Of a stretch of 64,000 bases of DNA, positions 55,480 to 62,893 are shown in pieces. Within the stretch, counting starts at the first letter, position 1. Each line of letters opens with the position of its first letter. The stretch spans positions 1-64,000 of the forward strand of contig DXHU01000015.1 in NCBI GenBank assembly GCA_019113245.1, written 5' to 3'. The notes beneath the pieces are model-generated. The model made no database searches. It saw only the letters and a list, made by a program, of their open reading frames with translations, and was not told the origin of the DNA. The DNA comes from Candidatus Ornithospirochaeta avicola (GTDB lineage Bacteria; Spirochaetota; Spirochaetia; Sphaerochaetales; Sphaerochaetaceae). The position numbers and the translations under genes were made by a program.

Positions 55480-56085
55480 GGAAAGCAGCTTTTCAAACCA
55501 GGTAAGCCGAGTGAAATCTGCAATACCGCAGCATAAGGAAGGAAGCTCGTAGATAGAGAAAGGAACACGCTCCAGAACCGCATCATAATAGACATCTATT
55601 ATCGCGCTCATCCAGAAATCAACAACCAGGATAAACTCCTTCTCTCTTCCATCTCTTATAAAGCGCCTGCCATAGGTGCTGTGCAGAAAGAATGAGAATA
55701 TCGCACTCTTGTGGTTGCCGATATACTCTGCAAACCCGCTGACCTGGAAAAGGAGCCTTGCATATTCAATATCAGAAGCGAGATAGTCCGTGATTGCCTG
55801 AAAAACCGGTCGAGGATTCTCAAAGATGAAGTCCGCACTGTATTTTTCCAGAATTGTCATGATTTCATGGATCATGTCATCCTGAATCTTCTCAAGCACT
55901 TCCCTCGTGCTGTGGAAGTGAGCATAAAAAGTACCTCTGTTTATATCAGCCTTCTTTACAATCTCTGCAATCGTGATTGAGTCAAAGCTCTTCTCCTTCA
56001 TCAGCTTTAAAAGAGCTTTCTTTATTAGGGTCTTACTGCGGAGACTGCTTCTGTATTCAGCTTTTTTCCTTATCTCTTCACTCAA
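55441..56085 (-). CDS. TetR/AcrR-family regulator
   Basis: 214 aa with the TetR helix-turn-helix at about 32-53 ([21 protein letters not shown]). The C-terminal ligand domain resembles the TetR_C_33 type seen in Firmicutes-like regulators. Its ATG overlaps the stop of the HAD gene by 4 nt. It ends in convergent overlap with the DnaJ-like gene. As the third gene after ilvA it may regulate its own operon. Confidence 0.88.
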   Translation of the reverse strand: MSEEIRKKAEYRSSLRSKTLIKKALLKLMKEKSFDSITIAEIVKKADINRGTFYAHFHSTREVLEKIQDDMIHEIMTILEKYSADFIFENPRPVFQAITDYLASDIEYARLLFQVSGFAEYIGNHKSAIFSFFLHSTYGRRFIRDGREKEFILVVDFWMSAIIDVYYDAVLERVPFSIYELPSLCCGIADFTRLTWFEKLLSLDNAAAEPEKHN

Positions 56086-56894
56086 AGCCAGCTCCTCAAT
56101 GCATACATTATCGCTTCCTTAAGTCCGTCCTGCTCGACATCGCCTGTTATCCAGTCAGCCCTGCTCTTCAAATCAGCACTGGCATTGCCCATCGCTATGC
56201 CAAGCCCTGCATACTCAACCATCTCGATGTCGTTCGATCCATCCCCGATTGCAACTGCATCCTTTTTATCTGCACCGTAATATGAAAGAATCTTCTCTAT
56301 TCCTGTTGCCTTTGAGATATCGCTTCTTACAATCTCTGCCATAAGATTCTCAGGAAGGCCCACTGTGTTGTTTACAACAGAAAAAGAAGAGGAAATATCC
56401 CTTCTCACATTCTCAACACCCCATCCTGACTCTTCTGAGATGAAAAGAAGTTTCTTGACCCTTACATTCTCAGGAAGAGACTCACTCACAATCAGGCCAT
56501 TTAAATCAACAAGGCGTCCTACATACTTAATCAGATATTCCTTGAATATCTCAGTGGCCTTTGCGCTCATGTATGTGCCCTCTTCTGCCTGAATAAGGGT
56601 ATACAGCCCATGGGATGCAAGATATTCATTGAGCATCTTGAACTCGTTTTGAGGAAGATAATCATCAGCGATCTTCTTTCCTTCAACAACAACTGTAGCT
56701 CCTGCTGAGCATACCAGGCCGTCAAATTCGATACGCTCAAAGCGCGGAAGTTCTGCAAGGCTCCTGCCGCTTGCGATGAAGAAGAGCGATCCAAGAGCCT
56801 GTGCCGCCTTTATTGCATAGACAGCAGAATCAGGAACACTCTTTCCAAATGGAAGCAATGTCCCGTCGACATCAAGGAAGAAATACTTTGTCAT
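56082..56894 (-). CDS. Cof-type HAD-superfamily phosphatase
   Basis: A 270-aa protein with HAD motif I FLDVDGTLL (6-14), motif II FIASGRSL (about 55-62), and motifs III/IV KKDAVAIGDGSNDIEMVEYA near the C-terminus. The cap is of the IIB type. Likely a sugar-phosphate or cofactor phosphatase; substrate unknown. Overlaps the end of ilvA by 4 nt. Confidence 0.9.
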   Translation of the reverse strand: MTKYFFLDVDGTLLPFGKSVPDSAVYAIKAAQALGSLFFIASGRSLAELPRFERIEFDGLVCSAGATVVVEGKKIADDYLPQNEFKMLNEYLASHGLYTLIQAEEGTYMSAKATEIFKEYLIKYVGRLVDLNGLIVSESLPENVRVKKLLFISEESGWGVENVRRDISSSFSVVNNTVGLPENLMAEIVRSDISKATGIEKILSYYGADKKDAVAIGDGSNDIEMVEYAGLGIAMGNASADLKSRADWITGDVEQDGLKEAIMYALRSWL

Positions 56895-58096
56895 ACCAGC
56901 TCCGATACAATATTGTAGCCTTTGTCAATGAGTGCTTTCTTTATATCAGCGACATGGGCAAAATCCCTTGTCTCTATAGTCACACGAAGCGTGCAGCTCT
57001 TTAAATCCGTGTCGCTTCCTCCCCTTTCATGATAAACTCCTGTCACATTTGCTCCCTGCTGGGCAATTATTGATGCAACAGCAACAAGCTGTCCTGGTTT
57101 ATCCGGCAGAGCCACAGTAATATCAGCATATCTCCCCTCTCTGAGCAGAGCACGGTTGATGACTCTGGAGAGGATTGTCACATCAATGTTTCCACCGCTG
57201 ACAAGGCAGCAGACTTTCTTTCCCTCAAGGTCAAATTTATTGAACATTGCAGCGGCAACAGAGACTGCGCCTGCACCCTCTGCAACTAGTTTCTGTTTCT
57301 CCATAAGGTCAAGGATTGCGCATGCAACCTCATCGTCTGTCACTGTTGCAATCTCATCAACATATTTTTCTGTATAGCTGAATGTAAGATCTCCAGGCTC
57401 CTTTACAGCAATGCCGTCACTTATTGTGCTTACTTTCTCAAGAGTCTCAATTTTGTGAGACAAACGGCTTTTATACATGCTTGCAGCCCCGCTGGCCTGC
57501 ACCCCGTAAATCTTCACCTCAGGCTTGAGTGCCTTCAGTGTGTATGCAAGACCGCTTATGAGGCCGCCGCCGCCAACAGGGACAATAACAGCATCCACAT
57601 CTGGAAGCTGATCAAGGATTTCAAGCCCGATTGTTCCCTGACCGGCCATCACATCATCATCATTGAATGGATGAATCATGACCTTGCCTGTCTCCTTCTC
57701 TATTTCAAGGGCTCTTAAATACGCATCGTCATAAACGCCCTTCACAAGCTCAACCCTTGCCCCGTAGTTCTTTGTCGCCTCGACCTTGGAAATAGGTGCT
57801 CCTTCCGGAATGCATATAAGGGCATCGATGTTCTGATGACTTGCTGCAAGAGCAACTCCCTGGGCATGATTGCCGGCGCTGCAGGCAACAACACCTTTCT
57901 TCTTCTGCTCCGCAGTGAGCCTGCTCATCTTGTAATATGCTCCACGTACCTTGAATGAGCCTGTTATCTGAAGATTCTCCGTCTTCAAGTATATTTCCTT
58001 ATCAGGGAACATACGCGGTGCCCTGATCATGTCCGTCTTTCTTATCACGTTCTTCAGTGCGAACGCAGCCTGGTATACTGATTCAAGTGTCAACAT
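56891..58096 (-). CDS. ilvA: Threonine ammonia-lyase (with C-terminal ACT domain)
   Basis: About 401 aa. The PLP lysine lies in LQITGSFKVRGAYYK (about 43-57), GNHAQGVA binds substrate, and VPVGGGGLISG binds the PLP phosphate. An ACT-like domain (about 325-401, ITVALPDKPGQLVAVASIIA) is typical of the 400-aa class. It converts threonine to 2-oxobutyrate and ammonia. The second ATG (58096) is placed 7 nt after a TATGAT box; the first (58108) would lie upstream of the predicted transcript start. First gene of an operon with the HAD and TetR genes. Confidence 0.92.
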   Translation of the reverse strand: MLTLESVYQAAFALKNVIRKTDMIRAPRMFPDKEIYLKTENLQITGSFKVRGAYYKMSRLTAEQKKKGVVACSAGNHAQGVALAASHQNIDALICIPEGAPISKVEATKNYGARVELVKGVYDDAYLRALEIEKETGKVMIHPFNDDDVMAGQGTIGLEILDQLPDVDAVIVPVGGGGLISGLAYTLKALKPEVKIYGVQASGAASMYKSRLSHKIETLEKVSTISDGIAVKEPGDLTFSYTEKYVDEIATVTDDEVACAILDLMEKQKLVAEGAGAVSVAAAMFNKFDLEGKKVCCLVSGGNIDVTILSRVINRALLREGRYADITVALPDKPGQLVAVASIIAQQGANVTGVYHERGGSDTDLKSCTLRVTIETRDFAHVADIKKALIDKGYNIVSELV

Positions 58097-58103
58097 GGTT
58101 AAA

Positions 58104-58132
58104 ATCATACATTTATTGCTTTAAAACAGCAA
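58104..58132 (-). promoter_or_regulatory. Promoter of ilvA
   Basis: TTGCTG (58132-58127), 17-bp spacer, TATGAT (58109-58104), then 7 nt to ATG 58096. The -35 directly follows the upstream terminator. Confidence 0.5.
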
Positions 58133-58133
58133 T

Positions 58134-58157
58134 AAAAAATCCTCACTTCCGTGAGGA
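58134..58157 (-). terminator. Terminator of the outer-membrane barrel gene
   Basis: 7-bp stem TCCTCAC/GTGAGGA (58157-58151 with 58146-58140), 4-nt loop, then T6 on the minus strand. Confidence 0.88.
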
Positions 58158-58164
58158 CCTTGTT

Positions 58165-59025
58165 TCAGAAGGTAAATCCGAAATTCAGAAGACCCAGATG
58201 ACTCATCTCACCATTTAAAAAATCGGAGGTGAAGGCATAACGGAAATCATAGCGCACTCCAAGGAAGAACACTGATCCCAGATAGTGCTTTGCTGTCGCA
58301 GAAGCAACTAGATACGGATAGAAGCATATTCCGTTTACATCAAACAGACTGAGCATACTATTCTTGCTTTCTGCCGAGTAGCCAGCAAATCCTGCTCCGA
58401 CGCCGAGAGATATGTCATTTGATCCGATTTTCAGGTCAAATGCGAATGTAAGGTCTCCATAGCCGACCTTGTCATATTTTGCCCATGAAAGGAAAGAACC
58501 GTTCTGAATATAGTCAAATATGGTCTGCTCATCCTGAGTAAGAAGAGTCAGTCCTCCTGAGAGTCTCAGATTGAATGCAGCCACATCGTTAGAAAAACGT
58601 ATTATGTTCTTGAAATCAAAAGAAAGATTGAGGGAGGGAGCGAAATGGCTTTCTGTCACTTCTGCTCCGAATGCAAAATCAAGGGAGAAAGCAAAAGGAC
58701 GTGTCGTAATCTCCTCAGATGAATCATCAGCAACCACAATGCTCTCCTGCTGTTTTTCTTCCTCTTCAGCTTCCGCCTGGGCAAAGCCTGAGGGGCTCCA
58801 TGTAACTCCATCAAGTGTCTGCTGAACAAAAAGGATCTCCACATCGTCAGACAGCGTTACACTCCTTGTATCAGGGGATGCATAAATCCAGGATCCATCA
58901 TCTTCTCCGTCAGCCTGGTATCTGAATCCCTTTATGTTGTTGTACTGACTGTCCCAGTGCCATGTCGCAGAGAAAACCAGTGCAGGTAAAAGCAAAATCA
59001 AAAGAAAAGCAGAGAACTTCTTCAT
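58165..59025 (-). CDS. Predicted outer-membrane beta-barrel protein
   Basis: 286 aa. A signal peptide ends LPALVFSA (about 20). An N-terminal domain (WHWDSQYNNIKGFRYQ...) with an acidic linker (AEAEEEEKQQE) is followed by alternating beta strands and a terminal NFGFTF with C-terminal phenylalanine, the signature for BAM-dependent barrels. The strand count suggests a small barrel. Function is unknown. The start overlaps the preceding membrane-protein gene by 4 nt. Confidence 0.7.
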   Translation of the reverse strand: MKKFSAFLLILLLPALVFSATWHWDSQYNNIKGFRYQADGEDDGSWIYASPDTRSVTLSDDVEILFVQQTLDGVTWSPSGFAQAEAEEEEKQQESIVVADDSSEEITTRPFAFSLDFAFGAEVTESHFAPSLNLSFDFKNIIRFSNDVAAFNLRLSGGLTLLTQDEQTIFDYIQNGSFLSWAKYDKVGYGDLTFAFDLKIGSNDISLGVGAGFAGYSAESKNSMLSLFDVNGICFYPYLVASATAKHYLGSVFFLGVRYDFRYAFTSDFLNGEMSHLGLLNFGFTF

Positions 59026-59894
59026 TTTCCATCTCCCAATTTTTCCGGGTCATCCTTCTTCTCTTCTTCCATCCTCTTTGGAATGAGCTTTAAAATAAAC
59101 CATCCCTTTATCTTTCCAAGCGTATAGAGTGCCCAGAAGATGGAAAACACCAGAGATCCGATGAAGGTCACACCCATGTCCTTCATTGTATCATATAATC
59201 CAATGTCAAGATATCCGCCAAGACCAAGAGGCATGCCATTTACTGTAACATCCGTTATATTCCTAATGACCACAGCCCTGTTTGATTTTGTGGGATCAAG
59301 CTCAACTGTACTTATTGTATGCAAAATGGTGTCTTTCTGCATATCGGTAAGGAAGAAATAATCCATGAAAAATTCTATGAATTCCCACATCACAGCAACA
59401 GTCATCGAAAAGCAGAAAGCGAAGAAGGCGACATAGAAAGGCGAGAGATTGATGTTCTTGCTGTTCTTGTTGAGAATATCAACAAGAGAATATCCAACAG
59501 CCGCAGAAAGGAATCCTGTTGTTGTGTGGAGAGCCGTATCCCAGAAAGTATATTTAAGATAGAAGGAATTTATCTCTCCAAGAATCTCTGCTGCGAATAT
59601 GAAAACCAGAACTATGCCCTCAAGCACGTTTGGAACATCTATTTTAAGTCTTCTCTCTATAATTGAAGGTATTGTGAAGAGGATGAGCGTCAGTGCGCAC
59701 ATTGCAACGTTGTAGTAATCCCCGTTGAGAATCTGCAGGCACATTACTGCAATTACAGCAACACGCAGAAAGAAATAGACAGCAGAAAGCACTGGAGCAC
59801 TCTTGACCTCCTGGATCGTTTTCTCTCTCTTTTCCTGGCGTGTTTTCCTCCGCCTTTCTCTTTTCTCTTCTCGGTTTCTGCAGCCATTCATCAT
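59022..59894 (-). CDS. Multi-pass membrane protein of unknown function (DUF2238/YjdF-like)
   Basis: About 290 aa. A basic N-terminus (RNREEKRERRRKTRQEKREK) is followed by about seven membrane segments. DTALHTTTGFLSAAVGYSLVD and VAVMWEFIEFFMDYFF recall the conserved H, W and E positions of DUF2238-type proteins. The ATG at 59894 is used; the longer frame would need a TTG start. Coupled to the outer-membrane protein gene, which suggests an envelope role. Confidence 0.65.
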   Translation of the reverse strand: MMNGCRNREEKRERRRKTRQEKREKTIQEVKSAPVLSAVYFFLRVAVIAVMCLQILNGDYYNVAMCALTLILFTIPSIIERRLKIDVPNVLEGIVLVFIFAAEILGEINSFYLKYTFWDTALHTTTGFLSAAVGYSLVDILNKNSKNINLSPFYVAFFAFCFSMTVAVMWEFIEFFMDYFFLTDMQKDTILHTISTVELDPTKSNRAVVIRNITDVTVNGMPLGLGGYLDIGLYDTMKDMGVTFIGSLVFSIFWALYTLGKIKGWFILKLIPKRMEEEKKDDPEKLGDGK

Positions 59895-59956
59895 ATTTCC
59901 ATCATAAGGCAAAAAAGCTATATTATCTATAATGTTTTAATTTAAGGAGATTTTCC

Positions 59957-61264
59957 ATGGACAATATCATCAGAAAGTATATTGACTATATCAGCAGAAA
60001 CAAGACTGAGAGAGAGTGCGTCGAAAGCACAATAAAAATGGCAGAAGAGATGGGTTACAAGAACATTGAAGAGACTGAAAGCCTCAAAGAAGGAGACAAA
60101 GTCTACTGCAATGTCTATAAAAAGGCCCTCATCCTTTTCAACATCGGAAGCGAGGAGATTGAAAACGGCATGAACATCCTCGGAGCTCACATTGACAGTC
60201 CGCGCCTTGATCTGAAGATGAAGCCTCTTTATGAAAAGGGTGGAATTGTTTACCTCAATACTCATTATTATGGAGGAATAAAGAAATACCAGTGGGTAAC
60301 ACATCCGCTTTCACTCCGCGGCCATGTAATAAAGAAAAGCGGAGAGGATGTTTCAGTGCTCCTTGGAGAAGAAGATGATGATTTCACATTCTCCATATCA
60401 GATATTCTTCCTCATATTGCCCAGGAGCAGATGAAGAAAAGCGCAGCTGAGTTCATCCCTGGAGAAAGTCTTGATCTTGTAGTAGCACTGGGAAGTGAGA
60501 ATGAGAAAGACAATGGCAAGAAGGAAGTGCTTTCAATCCTCAAGGACAGATACGGGATTGAGGAAGATGATTTCCTTTCTGCAGAGCTTGAGGTAGTTCC
60601 AGCTGGAAGGGCAAAGTATCTTGGACTCAAGAAGGACATGATCCTCGGATATGGCCAGGATGACAGAGTATGCGCATTCACAAGCGTAGCTGCAATGCTG
60701 GAAGAAAAGAAAGTGAGAAGAACAAGCTGCACAATTCTTGCAGACAAGGAAGAAATTGGCAGCGACGGGGCAACAGGAATGCATTCCCTGATGCTCGAGA
60801 ATGCACTGTATGAGGTCCTTGAGAGGATGGGTAAGGATTCTGCAATCACCGCAAGAAGAGCGCTTAAAAACTCCGTGATGCTCTCAAGCGACGTAAACAG
60901 CGCATACGACCCGCTCAATGCAGAGCTATATGATGAGGACAACTCATCAAGACTCGGAGGAGGAATCGTATTCAACAAGTACACAGGTAGCAGGGGCAAG
61001 AACGGCGCATCTGATGCAAATGCCGAGCTCATTGCTAGACTGAGAAACACTCTCGATGAGAAAAAAATAAAGTACCAGATGGCGGACATGGCAAAGGTCG
61101 ATGTAGGAGGAGGCGGAACGATTGCAAAGTTCATGGCATACTATGGCATGCAGGTAATCGATGCAGGAGTGAGCGTACTCTCAATGCATGCTCCGTTTGA
61201 GATTACAAGCACATTTGATGTTGAGTGTGCATACAACGCCTACAGGGCATTCCTTAATATGTAG
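59957..61264 (+). CDS. M18-family aminopeptidase
   Basis: A 435-aa dinuclear-zinc aminopeptidase. The family blocks are GAHIDSPRLDLK (H and D ligands), GYGQDDRVCAFTS (bridging D), ADKEEIGSDGATGMHS (catalytic E), LSSDVNSAYDP (D), and a terminal STFDVECAYNAYRAF. It removes N-terminal (often acidic or hydrophobic) residues from peptides in the cytoplasm. AAGGAG lies 9 nt before the ATG. Single gene with its own terminator. Confidence 0.92.
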   Translation: MDNIIRKYIDYISRNKTERECVESTIKMAEEMGYKNIEETESLKEGDKVYCNVYKKALILFNIGSEEIENGMNILGAHIDSPRLDLKMKPLYEKGGIVYLNTHYYGGIKKYQWVTHPLSLRGHVIKKSGEDVSVLLGEEDDDFTFSISDILPHIAQEQMKKSAAEFIPGESLDLVVALGSENEKDNGKKEVLSILKDRYGIEEDDFLSAELEVVPAGRAKYLGLKKDMILGYGQDDRVCAFTSVAAMLEEKKVRRTSCTILADKEEIGSDGATGMHSLMLENALYEVLERMGKDSAITARRALKNSVMLSSDVNSAYDPLNAELYDEDNSSRLGGGIVFNKYTGSRGKNGASDANAELIARLRNTLDEKKIKYQMADMAKVDVGGGGTIAKFMAYYGMQVIDAGVSVLSMHAPFEITSTFDVECAYNAYRAFLNM

Positions 61265-61275
61265 CAAAAGATTAG

Positions 61276-61299
61276 ACGCCACCATCAGGTGGCGTTTTT
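61276..61299. terminator. Terminator between the M18 gene and the convergent TIM-barrel-like gene
   Basis: 8-bp stem ACGCCACC/GGTGGCGT (61276-61283 with 61288-61295), loop ATCA, then TTTT on the plus strand. Confidence 0.85.
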
Positions 61300-62207
61300 C
61301 ATCTTTCTCTTGCTGCCATTCTTCTGTATGTATGGCGCACTCCGCGTATTGCAACTGAATATGTGAATATATTCTCCGGAAGGGCCATGCCCATATACCC
61401 AGAATCTCCGATGTGATGGATGTCTGTACCAGTTGCTTTTGCCTCCAGTGCAATCTTTTTAATCGTATCAGCATCGCTTCCTTCCTGACTTGTCCCGATT
61501 GCTGTCATCGTAAGTCTGCCAAGTGAATGAGTGTAACTTACAAGAGAGCGTATATATTCGCCAGTTATTCCAGGAACCGTATATGGTGCAGGAAGAAGAA
61601 TAACATCTGAACCAGCAGAGACAAAGCTTTTTATATCATCCTTGCTGACAATATTCTCTCCGCCCTCTCCGATTATGCCGCTTGCATGCATCTTTCCGCT
61701 GAAAATGAGCATGTTGTTCTTCACTGCATCCTTGATTTCCTTTATCGCACCGGATATATCCTCATTTCTCACTCCGTTGCCGGGATTTCCTGTAATTACA
61801 ATAAAATCAGCACCCATCTGCAAAAGCTTCAGTGCATTCTCTGCATTTGCAACACGGCCTTTCTTCATTGCCCAGATTGAATCATCCTCTCCTACTTTTG
61901 CCGGCTCCAGATTTACTCCAACAGCACGTCCTGATAGCTTCTTCACACATCGTATGACATCACAGGCTGGAGTATCAGGAAGGCCAAGAATTTCAGGATT
62001 GTCGACATCGAACATGTTGAGGATTATGAGGTCTGCACCAAGAGATGCGGCAAGCTCCGCATTCGAAATATCAACAAGCATCGGCATGGCAATGCCTATT
62101 GTCTCACAGGCAAGAGTTCTTCCTTCTGCCTGAGAAAGCGCATAATAAAGCTCCTCTGCACTTAATGAAATAAGTTCAGAAGGCATCAAATCAAGAATTC
62201 TTTTCAT
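61299..62207 (-). CDS. TIM-barrel-like protein (DUF7916 type)
   Basis: A 302-aa protein, beginning KRILDLMPSELISLSAEELYY. A repeated strand-helix pattern with GRTLACETIG, GADLIILNMFDVDNP, GADFIVITGNPGNG, AGSDVILLPAPYTVPG and DIHHIGDSGYMG is that of a TIM barrel. I place it tentatively in DUF7916, sometimes labelled a haloacid-dehalogenase-like hydrolase although no HAD motif is present. Function unknown. GGAGAGG lies before the ATG. Single gene. Confidence 0.65.
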   Translation of the reverse strand: MKRILDLMPSELISLSAEELYYALSQAEGRTLACETIGIAMPMLVDISNAELAASLGADLIILNMFDVDNPEILGLPDTPACDVIRCVKKLSGRAVGVNLEPAKVGEDDSIWAMKKGRVANAENALKLLQMGADFIVITGNPGNGVRNEDISGAIKEIKDAVKNNMLIFSGKMHASGIIGEGGENIVSKDDIKSFVSAGSDVILLPAPYTVPGITGEYIRSLVSYTHSLGRLTMTAIGTSQEGSDADTIKKIALEAKATGTDIHHIGDSGYMGMALPENIFTYSVAIRGVRHTYRRMAARER

Positions 62208-62230
62208 AGTTCACCTCTCCATAGATTTTA

Positions 62231-62893
62231 TCATATGGAGAGATTTTTAAGAATTTCCTCGTAACCTGTTATCTCATTAAAAAGCTTTTCCGCAACATCT
62301 TCCTGGTAGTTATAGTACGCAATTATATCCAGGATGTACGGAGAATATTCAAATCCGGTAAGGAATTTTGCAAAATACATCGCTTCAAGCTCAGAAAGGC
62401 ATCTTAAAGTGCTCTTTGTCTCAAAACGAAAAAAACGGAAATTTGTGACCTTTGTCTTACGGGAGAATATCTGGCTGTCCTTTTCTTCCACAAAATGGAA
62501 AAGCTCATGCGAGAGAATCAGGGACTCAAGACTTTTTCTGTCAAAAGCAGATGAAAGATATTCATCACTAAATATCCTGTCAAGTGGCTCATTCATTATC
62601 TCGATTTTATCTGGAGGAGTGAAAAGCGCGAAAAGGAGACCATTGCGGCCCATCTCGTTATCGGATTTCGTGACAGAAAGAGAGAAACTCTGGGCAATCT
62701 CCCAAGGGTCAGAAGAGACAGACTCTCTTATCTTTCTAGCCTGCATTTCAGCGTCTTCAATGGCCGCTAAAGAAAGGCTGACCTGATCGCTCAGGCCAAC
62801 CTTATCCTTAAGGACATCGCGTGAGAACGCATAGAGTCCCCACGCTGCATCAGATACACCTTTAAGGTGATTGAGAGTATTTTTTATGTCCAT
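62231..62893 (-). CDS. Unknown protein with HExxH metallopeptidase-like motif
   Basis: 220 aa. SHELFHFVEE (about residues 128-137) contains HExxH in a helix, as in zinc metallopeptidases, and E-rich sequence about 35-45 residues later (LSELEAMYF) could supply a third ligand. No signal peptide or membrane segment. The ATG shares one base with the stop of the hydantoinase-family gene (TGATG), so translation is coupled. Family not recognised. Confidence 0.6.
   Translation of the reverse strand: MDIKNTLNHLKGVSDAAWGLYAFSRDVLKDKVGLSDQVSLSLAAIEDAEMQARKIRESVSSDPWEIAQSFSLSVTKSDNEMGRNGLLFALFTPPDKIEIMNEPLDRIFSDEYLSSAFDRKSLESLILSHELFHFVEEKDSQIFSRKTKVTNFRFFRFETKSTLRCLSELEAMYFAKFLTGFEYSPYILDIIAYYNYQEDVAEKLFNEITGYEEILKNLSI

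Noticed and set aside
60412-61134. 240-codon minus-strand frame
   Set aside because: Lies wholly antisense to the M18 aminopeptidase and is serine/leucine-rich as expected for a shadow frame.
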